NCBI GenBank assembly: GCA_036245525.1
Contig: BTPG01000008.1
Span: 28,823,202 to 28,887,201 of the forward strand
Direction of reading: 5' to 3'
DNA length: 64,000 nucleotides
Source of the DNA: Semisulcospira habei
Lineage: Eukaryota; Mollusca; Gastropoda; Semisulcospiridae
This document shows positions 21,117 through 32,322 of the stretch, one piece after another. Position 1 is the stretch's first letter; each line of letters starts with the position of its first letter. The translations under genes and the position numbers were made by a program. The notes under the pieces were generated by a model that did no database searches, was not told the DNA's origin, and was given only the letters and a program-made list of their open reading frames with translations.

Positions 21117-21335
21117 CGCCATTCAGCCCTGACATACCACATTTAACTGATCGATCGTAATATACCGACGAGGACAAAATGCGATATCATTAAAAGTCAT
21201 CGGAAACTTCAGATGTCGCATGTATTTTGGTCGTCAGTATAATTCAAACGTGGTACCAGATACCAATGCGCCTCGACGCGTCATATTCTGGCACCGCCCT
21301 TGAACTACCATGTTCGATCTACCTGCTAAACTGCT
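21117..21335. mobile_element. Family A element carrying a nested E insertion
   Basis: A-type end CCATTCAGCCCTGACATACC, then GATCGATCGTAA, is interrupted at a TA. The element resumes after 21241 as ATTCAAACGTGGTACCAGAT with right arm CTGGCACCGCCCTTGAACTA. Confidence 0.82.
21161..21242. mobile_element. Family E foldback nested in an A element
   Basis: TACCGACGAGGACAAAATGC at the left and TTTTGGTCGTCAGTA at the right. Removing it with one TA copy restores the A sequence GTAATAATTC-like, so the target duplication is TA. Confidence 0.82.
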
Positions 21336-21346
21336 ATGTATTCTAA

Positions 21347-21559
21347 TTAACCTTTTTTGCTCCTGATACACCAGTGCTTGAAATAAATTTAACTGATAGT
21401 TCAAGTGTGGTGCAAGAATAGTTTGGCGCCTGAGGTGCCAATCTATTCTGGCACCACCCTTGAATAAAATGGTTGATCTATCGTGTAACCTGTAATGTAG
21501 CCTTCATAGCACAATAAGCAAATTGAAAAGGAAATCAGCCTCAAGGTGAAATGGGTTAA
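21347..21559. mobile_element. Family K TTAA element, complete
   Basis: TTAA at 21347-21350 and 21556-21559. Ends CCTTTTTTGCTCCTGATACA and CAGCCTCAAGGTGAAATGGG. The A-type core is at about 21401-21465. Confidence 0.85.
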
Positions 21560-21724
21560 ACAATCACAAATTGCTTTGCGTTATTATGGTCTCTTTAGGC
21601 CTATGACCGTATCAAGACATTAGTAACACCGACCTACCACTGACACTAACCCATAACATCATTACCGACAACTGACACCATGTTAATATGGTGCTTCACG
21701 CTACAGTTGTAACCAGTGGCATTG

Positions 21725-21745
21725 GGGGGGGGGGGGGGGGGGGGG
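21725..21745. repeat. Poly-G tract (21 G)
   Basis: An uninterrupted G run. On the + strand it could form a quadruplex. Confidence 0.95.
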
Positions 21746-22595
21746 AACAAATAGGAGATATGTTTGTGTTCCTGCGCCTGAAGTCTTCCGCACACACAAG
21801 GCGTGAATGGCACATACGTGCCACGGTGAAAAGCGGTCCCATGCAGATTTGGTCCGATAGCGGTTGGCTTGGTTTGTATGCTGGTCAGGTCTGCTATTTC
21901 TGGAGCCCGTGTCCCTTCTAAAAGTGTTTCTTTCTTTGTCAGGAATTTCTCTGCATTTTAGATATTTGGCAGCCACATATTTTGTCTGGATTCCTGCGGC
22001 TCCAGACCACACACAGACCAATAAATAATGGCGTTGCATCATGATTTGATGAGTAGAATTTATACATTCTGTTAAATCTCAGCAACAAATAATGAAAAGT
22101 ACAGGCCATGCAACCGAGATATCATTATCATGGCAATGCATTGTCTGAACTGTATATAACAATGACCGGTGGAGGAAAACATCTTATCATTAGCCCCCAT
22201 CCTCAGCCTCCACCTCCCATCCAAAATAAATATATACTATAATATATTATAATAATAATAGTAATAACAATGATAACAATAATTTAACACAAACATACAT
22301 TCCCGATTTCTATGCGTAAGAACAAATGACTCATTTCATAAGCATGTGATAAATTTGTAGACTGAACACTAAACCGCCCCAGGTTTCAATACCGTGCGAA
22401 CGGAAAGCAAACGGAACCCCTAAGTCCTGGTCAAGTACGCGACCCATCCGTATTTCCAGACCCAGCGTGACACTGTTTTCATCTGTTCACAAAGAGCAGA
22501 GCACACACTCAGACCGGACACATCATCCGTCAGCGGGACTCCGGTCTCAAAGCAAGACAAACACGGACGGTGCCGGATGGGACAAATGCCCATTG
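21746..22595. other. Unassigned sequence
   Basis: A+T-rich patch at about 22220-22285 (AATAAT units). No gene or hairpin is supported. Confidence 0.45.
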
Positions 22596-22662
22596 GCAAG
22601 AGGCATAGATCCTCATGAGCCCACGCAGCCTGCGGATGCTCATGAAGATCTATGCCATTTGC
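22596..22662. mobile_element. Family B hairpin core
   Basis: GCAAGAGGCATAGATCCTCA pairs with TGAAGATCTATGCCATTTGC. Confidence 0.85.
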
Positions 22663-22795
22663 AAGTGGACTGGAATATATCCTCTTCATGAGGATCTACG
22701 CTGCGTGCGTGGCAACTTACGGGTAAGTTGTCCTCTTACATAGGGGAAACTACTGCGACAAACACGGGTAGTGACGGAATCACAAATGTCTATCA

Positions 22796-22885
22796 GTAAG
22801 AGGCATAGAGCCTCATGAGCATCTGCAGCAAGAGGTATGGATCCTCATGGGCCCCTTAGGGCCCATGAGGATCTATGCCTCTTGT
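22796..22885. mobile_element. Family B hairpin with duplicated left arm
   Basis: A full foldback occupies 22828-22885, meeting at GGGCCCCTTAGGGCCC. A second left arm (AAGAGGCATAGAGCCTCATG) precedes it at 22798-22817. Confidence 0.8.
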
Positions 22886-23079
22886 TGGGCCACTTTTGCG
22901 TAAGTGTTTTTCTGCCAAAGAGGACGTGAATCAAGGTAGGAAAATCCTGCATGACGAAGGGACAAATGTCATCTGTGGCACCAAATCTCATGACCTTGTC
23001 CCGTCTGCCTCGGAACAAACATAAATGAAGGCACAGAATTTTGGGGCCACCGATGAAAAATGACGCCAGAAACGGGCGA

Positions 23080-23132
23080 AGAACCTCACGGGCTCCCGGA
23101 CTCATGGGGCCCATGAGGTTCTGTGCCTTTTC
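23080..23132. repeat. B-like short hairpin
   Basis: AGAACCTCACGGGCTC folds against GGGCCCATGAGGTTCT. Confidence 0.6.
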
Positions 23133-23743
23133 TTTTTCCTTTGCAGTAAACGGCTGAATGGCAAGTGTCGTATGCGGTCGTATTTATGCATCCTGCAGGT
23201 CGACAAACGCATCTAAAACAAGGTGGACCACAGGACCACAAATCAATGTTTAGGTACGACTCGTATTCCATGCCACGTATCAGCCACTACAGTGTGTATA
23301 ACCTGACGTCTTCAGCATGCGCCTCTATTCGGCGAAATTTCACACGGATTAAAAGTCTTAGTCTACCTTTCTTAAAAAAATAAACATGCACAAAAAATAA
23401 GAATAGCTTTCTTTAACTTACATAAAACTACTACGTATATTTTATTTTTCTATCATGGATTAGTTTAATTCCACCTAGCAAGGTTTCTGATGACAGCAAT
23501 GGCAATTTGAGAACATCAAAATAAACGCCCTGAGGGTACAATTTCATCCAGTGTTAATCGCAACCAACCCAAAACGCAAACATCCCAATCACCGTGTTTT
23601 CGCCGCACCCGAAGAATAACGATCGAACAATGCTGTGTGAGAGTTAACTACCGGTTAGATCAAACCAACTTCTAGTTCTACCTTGACAATTTTACTACAT
23701 CTAAAGAGCAGAGGTGAAAGAAATAAACGAGACGGTCCCACCA
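23133..23743. other. Unassigned sequence
   Basis: No supported feature. Confidence 0.45.
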
Positions 23744-23809
23744 GCAAGAGGTATAGATTCTCACGAGCCCCTGCAGTCGCAGGGGCTCATGAGAATCTAT
23801 ACCTCTTGT
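23744..23809. mobile_element. Family B hairpin core
   Basis: 66 bp. Subtype GGTATAG/CTATACC with ATTCTC/GAGAAT and CCCCTGC/GCAGGGG, all mirrored between arms. Confidence 0.9.
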
Positions 23810-24160
23810 AAATCTCAGTGGATGTATGTGAGACTGTGCCTTGCTTCTGGTCTCTGGCGCATGCCCCGTCAATCCAAACATTGAGTCCCAGACCTAATGG
23901 ACCGCGTCGTTTTGTGGTTATCTCTTTCACATTGAGATCCAATGTTCACATAATGTTGTTTTTTTTTAAATAAATAATACATTCATTTCGCGAAGGCACG
24001 ATCTACGCCGTATGTTGACTAAAGTCAAGGAACTGCTAATTTTAGCATTTTGGGGCTGGAAATCATGTCTGACATACAAGTGTTAAACGTAAAGCTTGTT
24101 CTCGTCAATGTAGGAAAGTGACTATACGAGAGAGCATTTATATTTCAATATAAATATCAG

Positions 24161-24260
24161 TATACAGACGCGAAAAAGAAATGCGACACATTCGGAATCA
24201 CCGGAAACATTTTGTTTCCGATGATGCCGATTCTGTCGCATTTCTTTTGCTCGTCAGTAC
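24161..24260. mobile_element. Family E foldback
   Basis: TATACAGACGCGAAAAAGAA to CGCATTTCTTTTGCTCGTCA-GTA. The inner arms (CGGAATCACCGGAAAC / GTTTCCGATGATGCCG) match each other better than other E copies. Confidence 0.85.
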
Positions 24261-24747
24261 ATTTATTGCGTCATTTCGTGCTAAATCTGAACACCTGTCT
24301 TACATTTCCAACAATAAGCAACAACTGAAAGAAACTGTTTAAATACGCTACGTTAAAGAACGCGCTTGAATTTCCTGACACCTTTACTTGGCACTACCCT
24401 CAGCCTGTCACGATGGATCCAGCTCTCCGAACTTGTGCCTACTGCGTACTAGCTGACGACTTTCACGCTTGAAGTGAAAGGTCTAAAATGAAAAGTAACC
24501 TGACCTGGTCCACTGAGGGACAGGGAATACAAACAAAAACCCTGGCGATTGGCAATTAGCATGATGGTCGCAAATGTCCCAAAGGTTACTCTGGTGGAAG
24601 AGAATCGATAAATATGTTTCCGACCAAGAAAAAAATTCGACGTTCAGATGTCTTATTTCTGGAACATATGGACGAGTCACGACTGCTTGACAAAAATGCC
24701 CAGATAGATATTCCAATTCTCTCTACGACAATAAGCTTTGTCCATCT
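24261..24747. other. Unassigned sequence
   Basis: No supported feature. Confidence 0.45.
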
Positions 24748-24813
24748 GCAAGAGGAATAAATTCTCATGAGCCCCTACAGCTGCATGGGCTCGTGAGAAT
24801 CTATACCTCTTGC
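24748..24813. mobile_element. Family B hairpin core
   Basis: 66 bp, ATTCTC/GAGAAT subtype. A long TA tract starts 7 bp to its right. Confidence 0.87.
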
Positions 24814-24816
24814 TGG

Positions 24817-25372
<556 letters not shown>

Positions 25373-25373
25373 G

Positions 25374-25441
25374 CATGCTCGTTTGTGATTTTGGACCTTA
25401 AGGCTGGAAGCCGTAAGGTCCAAAATCACAGACCAGCACAC
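25374..25441. repeat. Family D hairpin
   Basis: TGTGATTTTGGACCTTAAGG faces CCGTAAGGTCCAAAATCACA around a GGA loop. Right end CAGACCAGCACAC. Confidence 0.9.
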
Positions 25442-25583
25442 AACTTTCAGCAAAACGACTTCCTGATTCTGCAGAAAGTTAATATCTTGCATGAACAGCG
25501 CCGAATTCCTCTTGGAAATGTCTCTTTCGAAATTCATGTCCACCTCTTCTTCAGTTGGAATAGCCATGGGGCTGTCTCTGATA

Positions 25584-25648
25584 GCAAGAGGCACAGATTC
25601 TCATCAGCCGCTGCGGCTACAGGGCTCATGAGAATCTTTGCTTCTTGC
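25584..25648. mobile_element. Family B hairpin core
   Basis: GCAAGAGGCACAGATTCTCA folds against TGAGAATCTTTGCTTCTTGC. Confidence 0.85.
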
Positions 25649-26067
25649 GGACGAGTAGGTTCTGCAGACGGTCAGCTTCTAGCGACTTTTTTAATCCTGC
25701 ATTTTGTTTTACTTTGTGTCCTGTTTAAAAAGGACAAATCAAAATCAAATGGATTTTTAATCCGCTGTCATAAACAATGCCCTGGAGACCATGTCAATTG
25801 GGGTCAAGGGAAAATAAAAGATTGCTCTCACAAAGAGGGCGATTGGAGCATTTATATGTGTCATAGGCGTGCTACTTCCATGTGCCATTAGCTTAAAATC
25901 CAATGACAAAAGCGAATCATTACATCAACGCGATCTATTCTTTCGGGATATCTTTTAAGGGCTCTGGCGATTTCCTCACAAATTTTCAAATTTCTATGCA
26001 CAATAGCTGACCTGCTCGATCAAAATCCTGTGTGAGGTTGAACAAGTTGAACATATCTGCAATGTGC
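25649..26067. other. Unassigned sequence
   Basis: No supported feature. Confidence 0.4.
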
Positions 26068-26169
26068 AGGCAAAAGACAATAAGTCCATTTTTTGTGAAA
26101 AGCAATATATTCATTGTGCTACAATGCAAATCTCGCTTTTCACAAAAAGGGACTTGCTGTCTTTTGCCT
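26068..26169. repeat. Family N hairpin
   Basis: Left arm AGGCAAAAGACAATAAGTCC with TTTTTTGTGAAAAGC. Right arm GCTTTTCACAAAAAGGGACT with GCTGTCTTTTGCCT. Loop about 30 bp. A second copy lies near 59.26 kb. Confidence 0.82.
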
Positions 26170-26339
26170 TTCATATGGACGACATGCGCGCAGAAAGGGC
26201 AGAACACGGTAACCTCAGTATAGATTGTGTCTTGACCATTTTAAAACGAAATTCTGATGAAACGCACCTATAGAACTGAACAAAAACCATGGACTCAGAG
26301 AAGATGCTTTTCTTTCGCATTCACCCTGCGTCTGCTCCC

Positions 26340-26419
26340 TTAACCCTTTAACTCTCAGAACTGAATGACTTCCATTCGAAAGAATGGAAGTCATTTAATT
26401 CTGGGAGTCACAGAGTTAA
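26340..26419. mobile_element. Family I TTAA palindrome, 80 bp
   Basis: TTAA at 26340-26343 and 26416-26419. Ends CCCTTTAACTCTCAGAACTG and its near complement. The centre ATGACTTCCATTC-GAAA-GAATGGAAGTCAT is perfect. Confidence 0.88.
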
Positions 26420-26859
26420 TGGTCATTGTCCATAACATGAAAATCTGTTTTTCCTAGCTTGACTCTCCTGGGTAGGATGGAATGCGTTGTCCAAGCCGAC
26501 TCACGGTGGACTCGGGCGGGGAGAAAAAATACACCATTCTCGAGCCATCATTGCCGGCATGATGTATCTCTTACTTCTGGCGAAGGAGGTGAAAGGGACA
26601 ACGCCCTGCTACGACACAGACGATGTTATTTCGACCAAATAAATAAATAAATACATAAATAAATATAGAAATACATAAAGTATGTTGAGTTAATACACAA
26701 CGTTACACAATGTTGTAAACAAGGACATTAAGGATAATTCCCGCTTTGCTCCCTACAACACCAATTTTTCGGAGGCCTACATGACCCGTTCGTTCCCACA
26801 ACCAGAAGGTTTTCATACAAAATCCTTCAGCTATGCACTACATACTTTCCGCGAAAAAC
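26420..26859. other. Unassigned sequence
   Basis: Contains an ATAA-rich stretch at about 26637-26675. Otherwise nothing. Confidence 0.45.
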
Positions 26860-26957
26860 GAAACGGCCACCACATCTCAAGGGTTGTGCCTGATTAGCTT
26901 GGCGCCGACAGGCGCCAAGCTAATCAGGCACAACCCTTGTGAGATCTCACGGTCGTT
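26860..26957. mobile_element. Family A-type hairpin, TGATTAG subtype
   Basis: A perfect 28-bp inner arm (26879-26906 against 26911-26938) around GACA. The outer part GAAACGGCCACCACATCTC / GAGATCTCACGGTCGTTCC pairs with few mismatches. Confidence 0.88.
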
Positions 26958-27269
26958 CCGTCTTCCGCAACTGGCGGCGGGATGGGGCGGATCCTGCTGA
27001 GTTGCAGATTCTAAACCTTTGCCGGTCCCGGCTCTTTGTATCGATTAGAGCAAAGGCAGACACACCCATGTAAAGGTTAAAAATCACAGCCGCTGCTTCA
27101 AGATGACAGACCGGGGAAACGCCTTTCCAGACAAAAGAAGCCAGGACAGAATTTAGGCATTTACGCACACAATTACCAGAAAAATGTAAGCACGAAAGCT
27201 CCACGGGGTGGGAGCAAGACGGGAGCTCAGGGGTCCCAGAGTTCGCGTTAAGCAGTCAGTCTCGGTATT

Positions 27270-27482
27270 TTAACTCGTTTAGCCCCGACACACCACAGGA
27301 GGACAAGGATCTAGCGTGATAGTTCAAGGGTTGTGCCAGAATAGCTTGGCGCCAATAGGCGCCAAGCTATTCTGGTACCACACTTGAACTATTACGTCCG
27401 ATCTGTCTCCAGAAGTGTAATACAGTCTTCAGAGGGCAACTTCAAAATTTGGGAATTTCGGTCCTGGGGCATAATGTGTTAA
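27270..27482. mobile_element. Family A TTAA element, complete
   Basis: TTAA at 27270-27273 and 27479-27482. Subtype AGAATAGC/GCTATTCT. Left end CTCGTTTAGCCCCGACACAC. Confidence 0.9.
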
Positions 27483-27540
27483 TGAATGGTTTCTGAAGAC
27501 AAATACAGGACAGGAAAGTAGCAGCCGGCAGACGGTATTT

Positions 27541-27590
27541 ACCCCCACCCCACCCCCCTCCCCTCCCCGTCCCTTCCCCCTTCCCCTTTG
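27541..27590. repeat. C-rich pyrimidine tract
   Basis: Runs of C separated by A or T. The minus strand is G-rich. Confidence 0.85.
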
Positions 27591-28172
27591 TCCTCGTATT
27601 AATCTAAATTAACGAGGCCTGACTTTGAGGCCCGTCTTACAGTTTAAGTGATATTTGTGACATTTGCCATGTGTGATATCTGTTCATTACGTGTTTTAAC
27701 TGACCATTTATATCGTAATATAAAATTATTTCCCTTTTTTACTGACTGGGAGCTGTGCGATAATTATCCCTTTTGGGGCAATGAATGACATTGACTTTGT
27801 ATGTCATCAGGACCGATCTTGACGGAGGACGGTTGTTTTGAACAGAAACATAAACTAACATATAAAATACAAGCTATCAAATAACCAAACTCGAACGCTC
27901 GGATGGCCGTGGACATTGAGACAGACACACGGACACAGTGGCGAGAAAGAGAAGACATGTTTCAATGAACAACATACAGGAAACAATACCTGTATAGTAT
28001 ATTAAACATGAAGGACACAAGGAAATAAAAAACACATAAAAACCAATCGCAAATCGAAGCTCAACGTGCTACATATCAAGAAACCGTAGCAACTGATATA
28101 TCTGTTCTAATAACTTTATATAGTCAGTATAATGTTTCTAGAAAACAATTTCAGTTACACACAGGGAAAAAA
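27591..28172. other. Unassigned sequence
   Basis: No supported feature. Confidence 0.45.
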
Positions 28173-28250
28173 AGTGCGTATGCTAGTCTGTGATTTTTGG
28201 ATCTGACGGCTTGCGGCCGTCAGATCCAAAAATCACAGACCAGCACACAC
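28173..28250. repeat. Family D hairpin, covarying centre
   Basis: Arms GATTTTTGGATCTGACGGC and GCCGTCAGATCCAAAAATC are perfect. Several differences from the usual GGACCTTACGG are mirrored on both arms. Confidence 0.92.
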
Positions 28251-28291
28251 AATTCATGAGAACATAGAAGACGGGGCAGCGACAAATTTTT

Positions 28292-28366
28292 ACCCCAGCT
28301 GGATTCGAACCCGCGACCTTTCGCAGAAGAGTCGAACGCTCTACCGTCGAGCCAATCAGCTTCCCA
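28292..28366 (-). mobile_element. tRNA-derived SINE head
   Basis: On the minus strand, an A-box-like TTGGCTCGACGG and a B box GGTTCGAATCC (28301-28311), ending GAATCCAGCTGGGGT. The ends do not form an acceptor stem, so it is not called a tRNA gene. Confidence 0.72.
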
Positions 28367-28987
28367 TGCAAATAAAAAAAAGTCACTTAGTTACTGGGAC
28401 TTCACGCCGAGCAGGCCAGTAGTTCCATCTCACGGCGGTTCAATTAAGAAAGAACACCCCAAAAAAAAAACCTAACTGATAATCACTAAGCAGATGCAGA
28501 AGTTTTAATGTTGTGTCGAAAACACAACATGGACGACAAAGAAATTCACAACCCAAACACTTAAATATGTAAGCGTGCAAAAGCTGTTAAATTTTTGGGC
28601 TAATAAACCAACAGTTTACAACTGACAACACCCTTGCTCTGTCTTTTCTTTAAGGATTTGAATAATGCTCTCGTATGAATAGGACTAATAGCAACCAGCA
28701 AGCTTCTGAACAGAAAGATATTTGTCTTGAAATAAACATGGTGGAACAATGCAATTCCAACATGTGGCTACCTTTGGCCAACGCCCTGCCTCACCCAAAC
28801 ACTTCACGATTCTTTTTTTTTTTTTTTTCGTTTTTACATGACCCCACCCAGACCGACCCTACCCACAGCCTTGGCTTCCCCCTGCAAGGAGCGGAGAGTC
28901 TAATGACCATCTGCAGCCGCAACTGGCTGTCTGCGATTGACCTCATGAACCTACACCTTTGTTCCACAGAATGAGGAAGCCAGAGGT
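28367..28987. other. Unassigned sequence
   Basis: T-rich tract at about 28812-28828. No supported gene. Confidence 0.45.
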
Positions 28988-29162
28988 TTAACCCCCGTAA
29001 ATGCAGAGAGAAAGTGGACGGGATCCAACTGCAAGAGACACAGATCCTCATGAGCCCCCGCAGTTGTAGGGGCTGATGAGGATCTGTGCCTCTTGCGGAC
29101 ACCTTTTTGTATTTTTGACTGGCCGAGGCTCTTTGGCGTTGAGTTACTGGCTGTGAAGCACG
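28988..29162. mobile_element. Family B TTAA element
   Basis: TTAA at 28988-28991, then a CCCCCGTAAATGCAGAGA-type end. The 66-bp hairpin is 29031-29096. The right end CTGGCTGTGAAGC is decayed. Confidence 0.8.
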
Positions 29163-29187
29163 TGAAACCTGTGCGCCATGCCTAAAT

Positions 29188-29257
29188 GGTTGTTGGTCTG
29201 TCATTTTGGCCCTTATGTCTACAAGCGGTAAGGTCGAAAATTACAGACCTACACACA
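29188..29257. repeat. Family D hairpin, degenerate
   Basis: GGTCTGTCATTTTGGCCCTT pairs imperfectly with AAGGTCGAAAATTACAGACC. Confidence 0.7.
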
Positions 29258-29497
29258 TGTAATCATCCCTCGCTGGCACTAAAGAACCCGCACTACGACT
29301 GCGCAGTGATCTGCCAAATAGGTCCCCACCCAGGGGACCCGCATCGCTTGCCGGGAGGGGTCGGGGAATGGCGCAAAAACGACGAGCAAACAATGTGAAA
29401 AACATCATGCTACTGGTTCCCGCGATCCACGCCAACAGCCGACCTCTTCCGTTTGTAACACTGAGGCACAGACTGGGGGAGCGAGATGTTTTTCTGA

Positions 29498-29750
29498 AGA
29501 TGTGTATCAAAATATTGTATTTACCTGTTCCAGTCACTGTATAACAAGACTTTACAGTTAAAACTCACAGTTAAAATGTTCTGAAATACACAGTTGAACC
29601 GTTCTCAAATACACAGTTAAACTGTTCTGAAATACACAGTTAAACTGTTTTGAAGATGCGTATCAAGATGTAGTATTTATTTTCTCTAGTCATTGTAAAA
29701 CAAGACTCTGCAGTTAAAGTAGACAGTTAAACTACTCTGTCCTTGTTATT
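29498..29750. repeat. ~150-bp tandem duplication with internal 24-bp minisatellite
   Basis: CTGAAGATGTGTATCAAAAT at 29504 recurs as TTGAAGATGCGTATCAAGAT at about 29650, each followed by related CACTGTA-AACAAGACT sequence. Between them, ACACAGTTAAACTGTTCTGAA-type units repeat about four times. Confidence 0.75.
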
Positions 29751-29860
29751 TCAAAGCGTGTTCCTTTCTTTGTTGGGTATTTCCTTGAAATAAGCTACTG
29801 GAGCTCACGAAGACCTTTGCATTTTGTTGCAACACATTCGTCTACACTGAAGTTCCTCAG

Positions 29861-30075
29861 GTAACTCCATCACTGCCGAAAAAAAAGCGGAACACAATCC
29901 AACTGCAAGAGACATAGATCCTCATGAGCCCCCGTGATCGCGGGGCTCATGAGGATCTATGTCTTTTGCTAAGATCAATTTGCCTCTATGTTCCTTGGAT
30001 CTTGGACTTTTGGTCGCTGAATGAACAAAGGTTTCAGAAATACAATATACGTTCTGTGGCAGAGGAAGGGGTAAA
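29861..30075. mobile_element. Family B element
   Basis: Ends TAACTCCATCACTGCCG and GTGGCAGAGGAAGGGGTAA. The hairpin is 29905-29969, subtype GACATAG/CTATGTC. Confidence 0.85.
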
Positions 30076-30167
30076 AGGTTCTCTCGTCATAGGCACTGGC
30101 TGGAAACACGTGGTGAAAACGCATTTCTGAGGTCATAAAGGTATCAACAGACCAACTGCAGCCACTA

Positions 30168-30415
30168 AGGAAGATGGTTGTACATTGCTTAACGTCCCGA
30201 CAGCAACAAGACTTTCTCAGGACTGCTTGTGAAAAAAAAACTGAACAGAATATTGAATGTATGTCGCCAGCCGGTTTAATACGCTAAAGCAACACATATC
30301 CAATATCAGGAGCTACAGACAGCGCAGACAGTAGGGAGAGTTTTAAAAAAGGTAAATACTGGTGAATGGACCAAGGGTAGACAGAAACACATGGTGGGGG
30401 GACTGAGGAAGATGG
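30168..30415 (-). mobile_element. SINE-like retroelement, copy 2, internally deleted
   Basis: AGGAAGATGG at 30168-30177 and 30406-30415 bounds a 228-bp insert. Compared with copy 1 it lacks an internal block and most of the GGGTGGGG-side end. Confidence 0.82.
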
Positions 30416-30869
30416 AGCATGGATTTTCTATATGGGTAATGTATTGGGAAATGACGCTTGTCGCACAGTTCGACTCGTTCCACGTGAATTAATCCACACT
30501 GATCTTCAACATTCATGGGATGAATTTAAGTTTCCGATGAATTGGCAGTACCGAAAAAAATAGCTGCCATGACAAAGTTTGTCCAGAACGATTGAATGCC
30601 CGCAAACAATCACTAAGGGCACGTGTTAGCCAAGAAGCAATTACGTCTTATCTCTGTTGAATTACACGTCAACTGCGTTTATGCTGCAGTAAACATTCGG
30701 CCACGTAATGAAATCGACCTGGTGTACTAAACCAAATGCATCGGCCACCAGAGTAAATATTACAAATGCGTGCAAAAGTTATGGTGATTACACTATTAGA
30801 CTTAATACGCTGAGCTTTAAGTTTTCAATATATGTGTAAACCTCAGTTCAATACGTGTAATTTATAAGA
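30416..30869. other. Unassigned sequence
   Basis: No supported feature. Confidence 0.45.
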
Positions 30870-31190
30870 AAATAATAATAATAATAATAATACCGTTATT
30901 ATATAGGCGCTTTTTCTCAATTTTGGGGAAATCGACTCAAAGCGCCGCGCCTGAAACCCAACACACACACGAAACAGACACGGATTTACGCCATTTAAGA
31001 CAAACACAGTACAAGACAAACGAAGGGCCAGTCAGCTACTGAAGTTACAGAGATTTTTGATCGCTTGTATTTGAAATTTGTAAAGTGGCCTGAAACCGGT
31101 ACCAAAGTGGGGGGGGGGGGGGGGTGGAAGAACCGGAGTACCCGGAGAAAGAACCCCCGACGGTCCGCCCGAATTAACATTAATTAATAC
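30870..31190 (-). mobile_element. Probable LINE/SINE 3' end with (ATT)n tail
   Basis: An AAT tract (30870-30892) is followed by ATAGGCGCTTTTTCTC and AAAGCGCC. This resembles the minus-strand tail of the L2-like LINE at 47.15 kb. The far side holds a 16-G run (31109-31124) and CCGGAGTACCCGGAGAAAG. Identity uncertain. Confidence 0.4.
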
Positions 31191-31199
31191 ATTAATTAA

Positions 31200-31325
31200 T
31201 TAATACATTCAGTTCCAGAGACATGCTGGATATGATATGGATGTAGGCGCCAAGCTATTCTGGCACAACTCTTCAACTATCATGATTGATCCAACTCTTG
31301 TTGCAATGTATCTAGGTTGAATGCT
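31200..31325. mobile_element. Family A element missing the left core arm
   Basis: TTAA at 31200-31203 then TACATTCAGTTCCAGAGAC. The right core arm GGCGCCAAGCTATTCTGGCA is present without a left partner. Confidence 0.65.
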
Positions 31326-31482
31326 CCACCAACAATCTTGTTAAACAAAACTGTCGGTAACTCTACTGACGCGAAACGATAACGTTCACATAAAAACTCT
31401 TTTCGGAAATTAACACAAGGGATAACGACAGTGATACTGGTTATTTCGGTTAACTTTATGGTCCATGGTAATTTCTTCAAGC

Positions 31483-31688
31483 AATAAACCCTAGGGTTGA
31501 AATTCCCAACTCTGCAAGTTGTCCTCAGTGGACTACATTAAGGGATCAGGAGACAGATCGACCATGCCACTTCAAGTGCGGTGTCAGAATAGCTTGGCGA
31601 TTCAACGTGCTAAGCTACTGTAACACCACCACAACTATTATGGTCGATCCATACATTATTGTAATGGCAGGGTTCAGTAATGAATTAA
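31483..31688. mobile_element. Family A TTAA element (inverted), diverged
   Basis: Left ACCCTAGGGTTGAAATTCCC, core GTGTCAGAATAGCTTGGCG against CTAAGCTACTGTAACAC, and TTAA at 31685-31688. Confidence 0.7.
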
Positions 31689-32257
31689 AAAGAGAGATTC
31701 CTGACAAACCCACGTTTAACCACCCCCCCCCCCCCCTTTCTTACCCATCCCACACCTCCAACAAACACATACTATCGGAGAAATGTTACTGCTTTTGCTT
31801 CCACTATCAACGGCGGGATGAGACAAATCAACCGTAACAGCATAAGTAGCTTTAGCAGCAATGTTTGCACAGACAGAAACTGATTCATAATGAAGACTTC
31901 TTGAGTTCCGATGAAAACTGCAATAGTGTTCAAATAATAAACAAAAAAAATTGTTACAAAGTGTGCGCAATGACAAAACAGGTCGATCAGGAAAATGGTG
32001 TCTGGCTATTCCACATTTATTTTTTTCATCTCCTTCGACAAAGCCGTCTGGGGAAAGCAAGCCGAAACAGCCCAAAGGTAGACAAACCATTACACCGCAA
32101 AAAATACAAATCTATGGCGTAGGAAGGCAATCGATGCCAGCAAAGCACCACCTATCTTCAAGCATCCTCCTTGTGTATCGATGAGCAGAAGCAAAATCAG
32201 CCGACTCACTTAAACCTAGCCTCAAACTGCGGATATAAATGAAGCCAATTTCAGCCA
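31689..32257. other. Unassigned sequence
   Basis: Poly-C run at about 31723-31736. No supported gene. Confidence 0.45.
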
Positions 32258-32322
32258 TCAAGAGGCGTAGATTCTCACGAGCCCCTGCAAATCAGGGGCT
32301 TATGGGAATCTACGCCTCTTGC
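32258..32322. mobile_element. Family B hairpin core
   Basis: Subtype GGCGTAG/CTACGCC. The arms covary at that position. Confidence 0.88.

Noticed and set aside
28292..28366. A genuine tRNA gene (also considered at 11811-11885)
   Set aside because: A and B boxes are present but the ends do not pair as an acceptor stem and two related copies occur, which fits tRNA-derived SINE heads.
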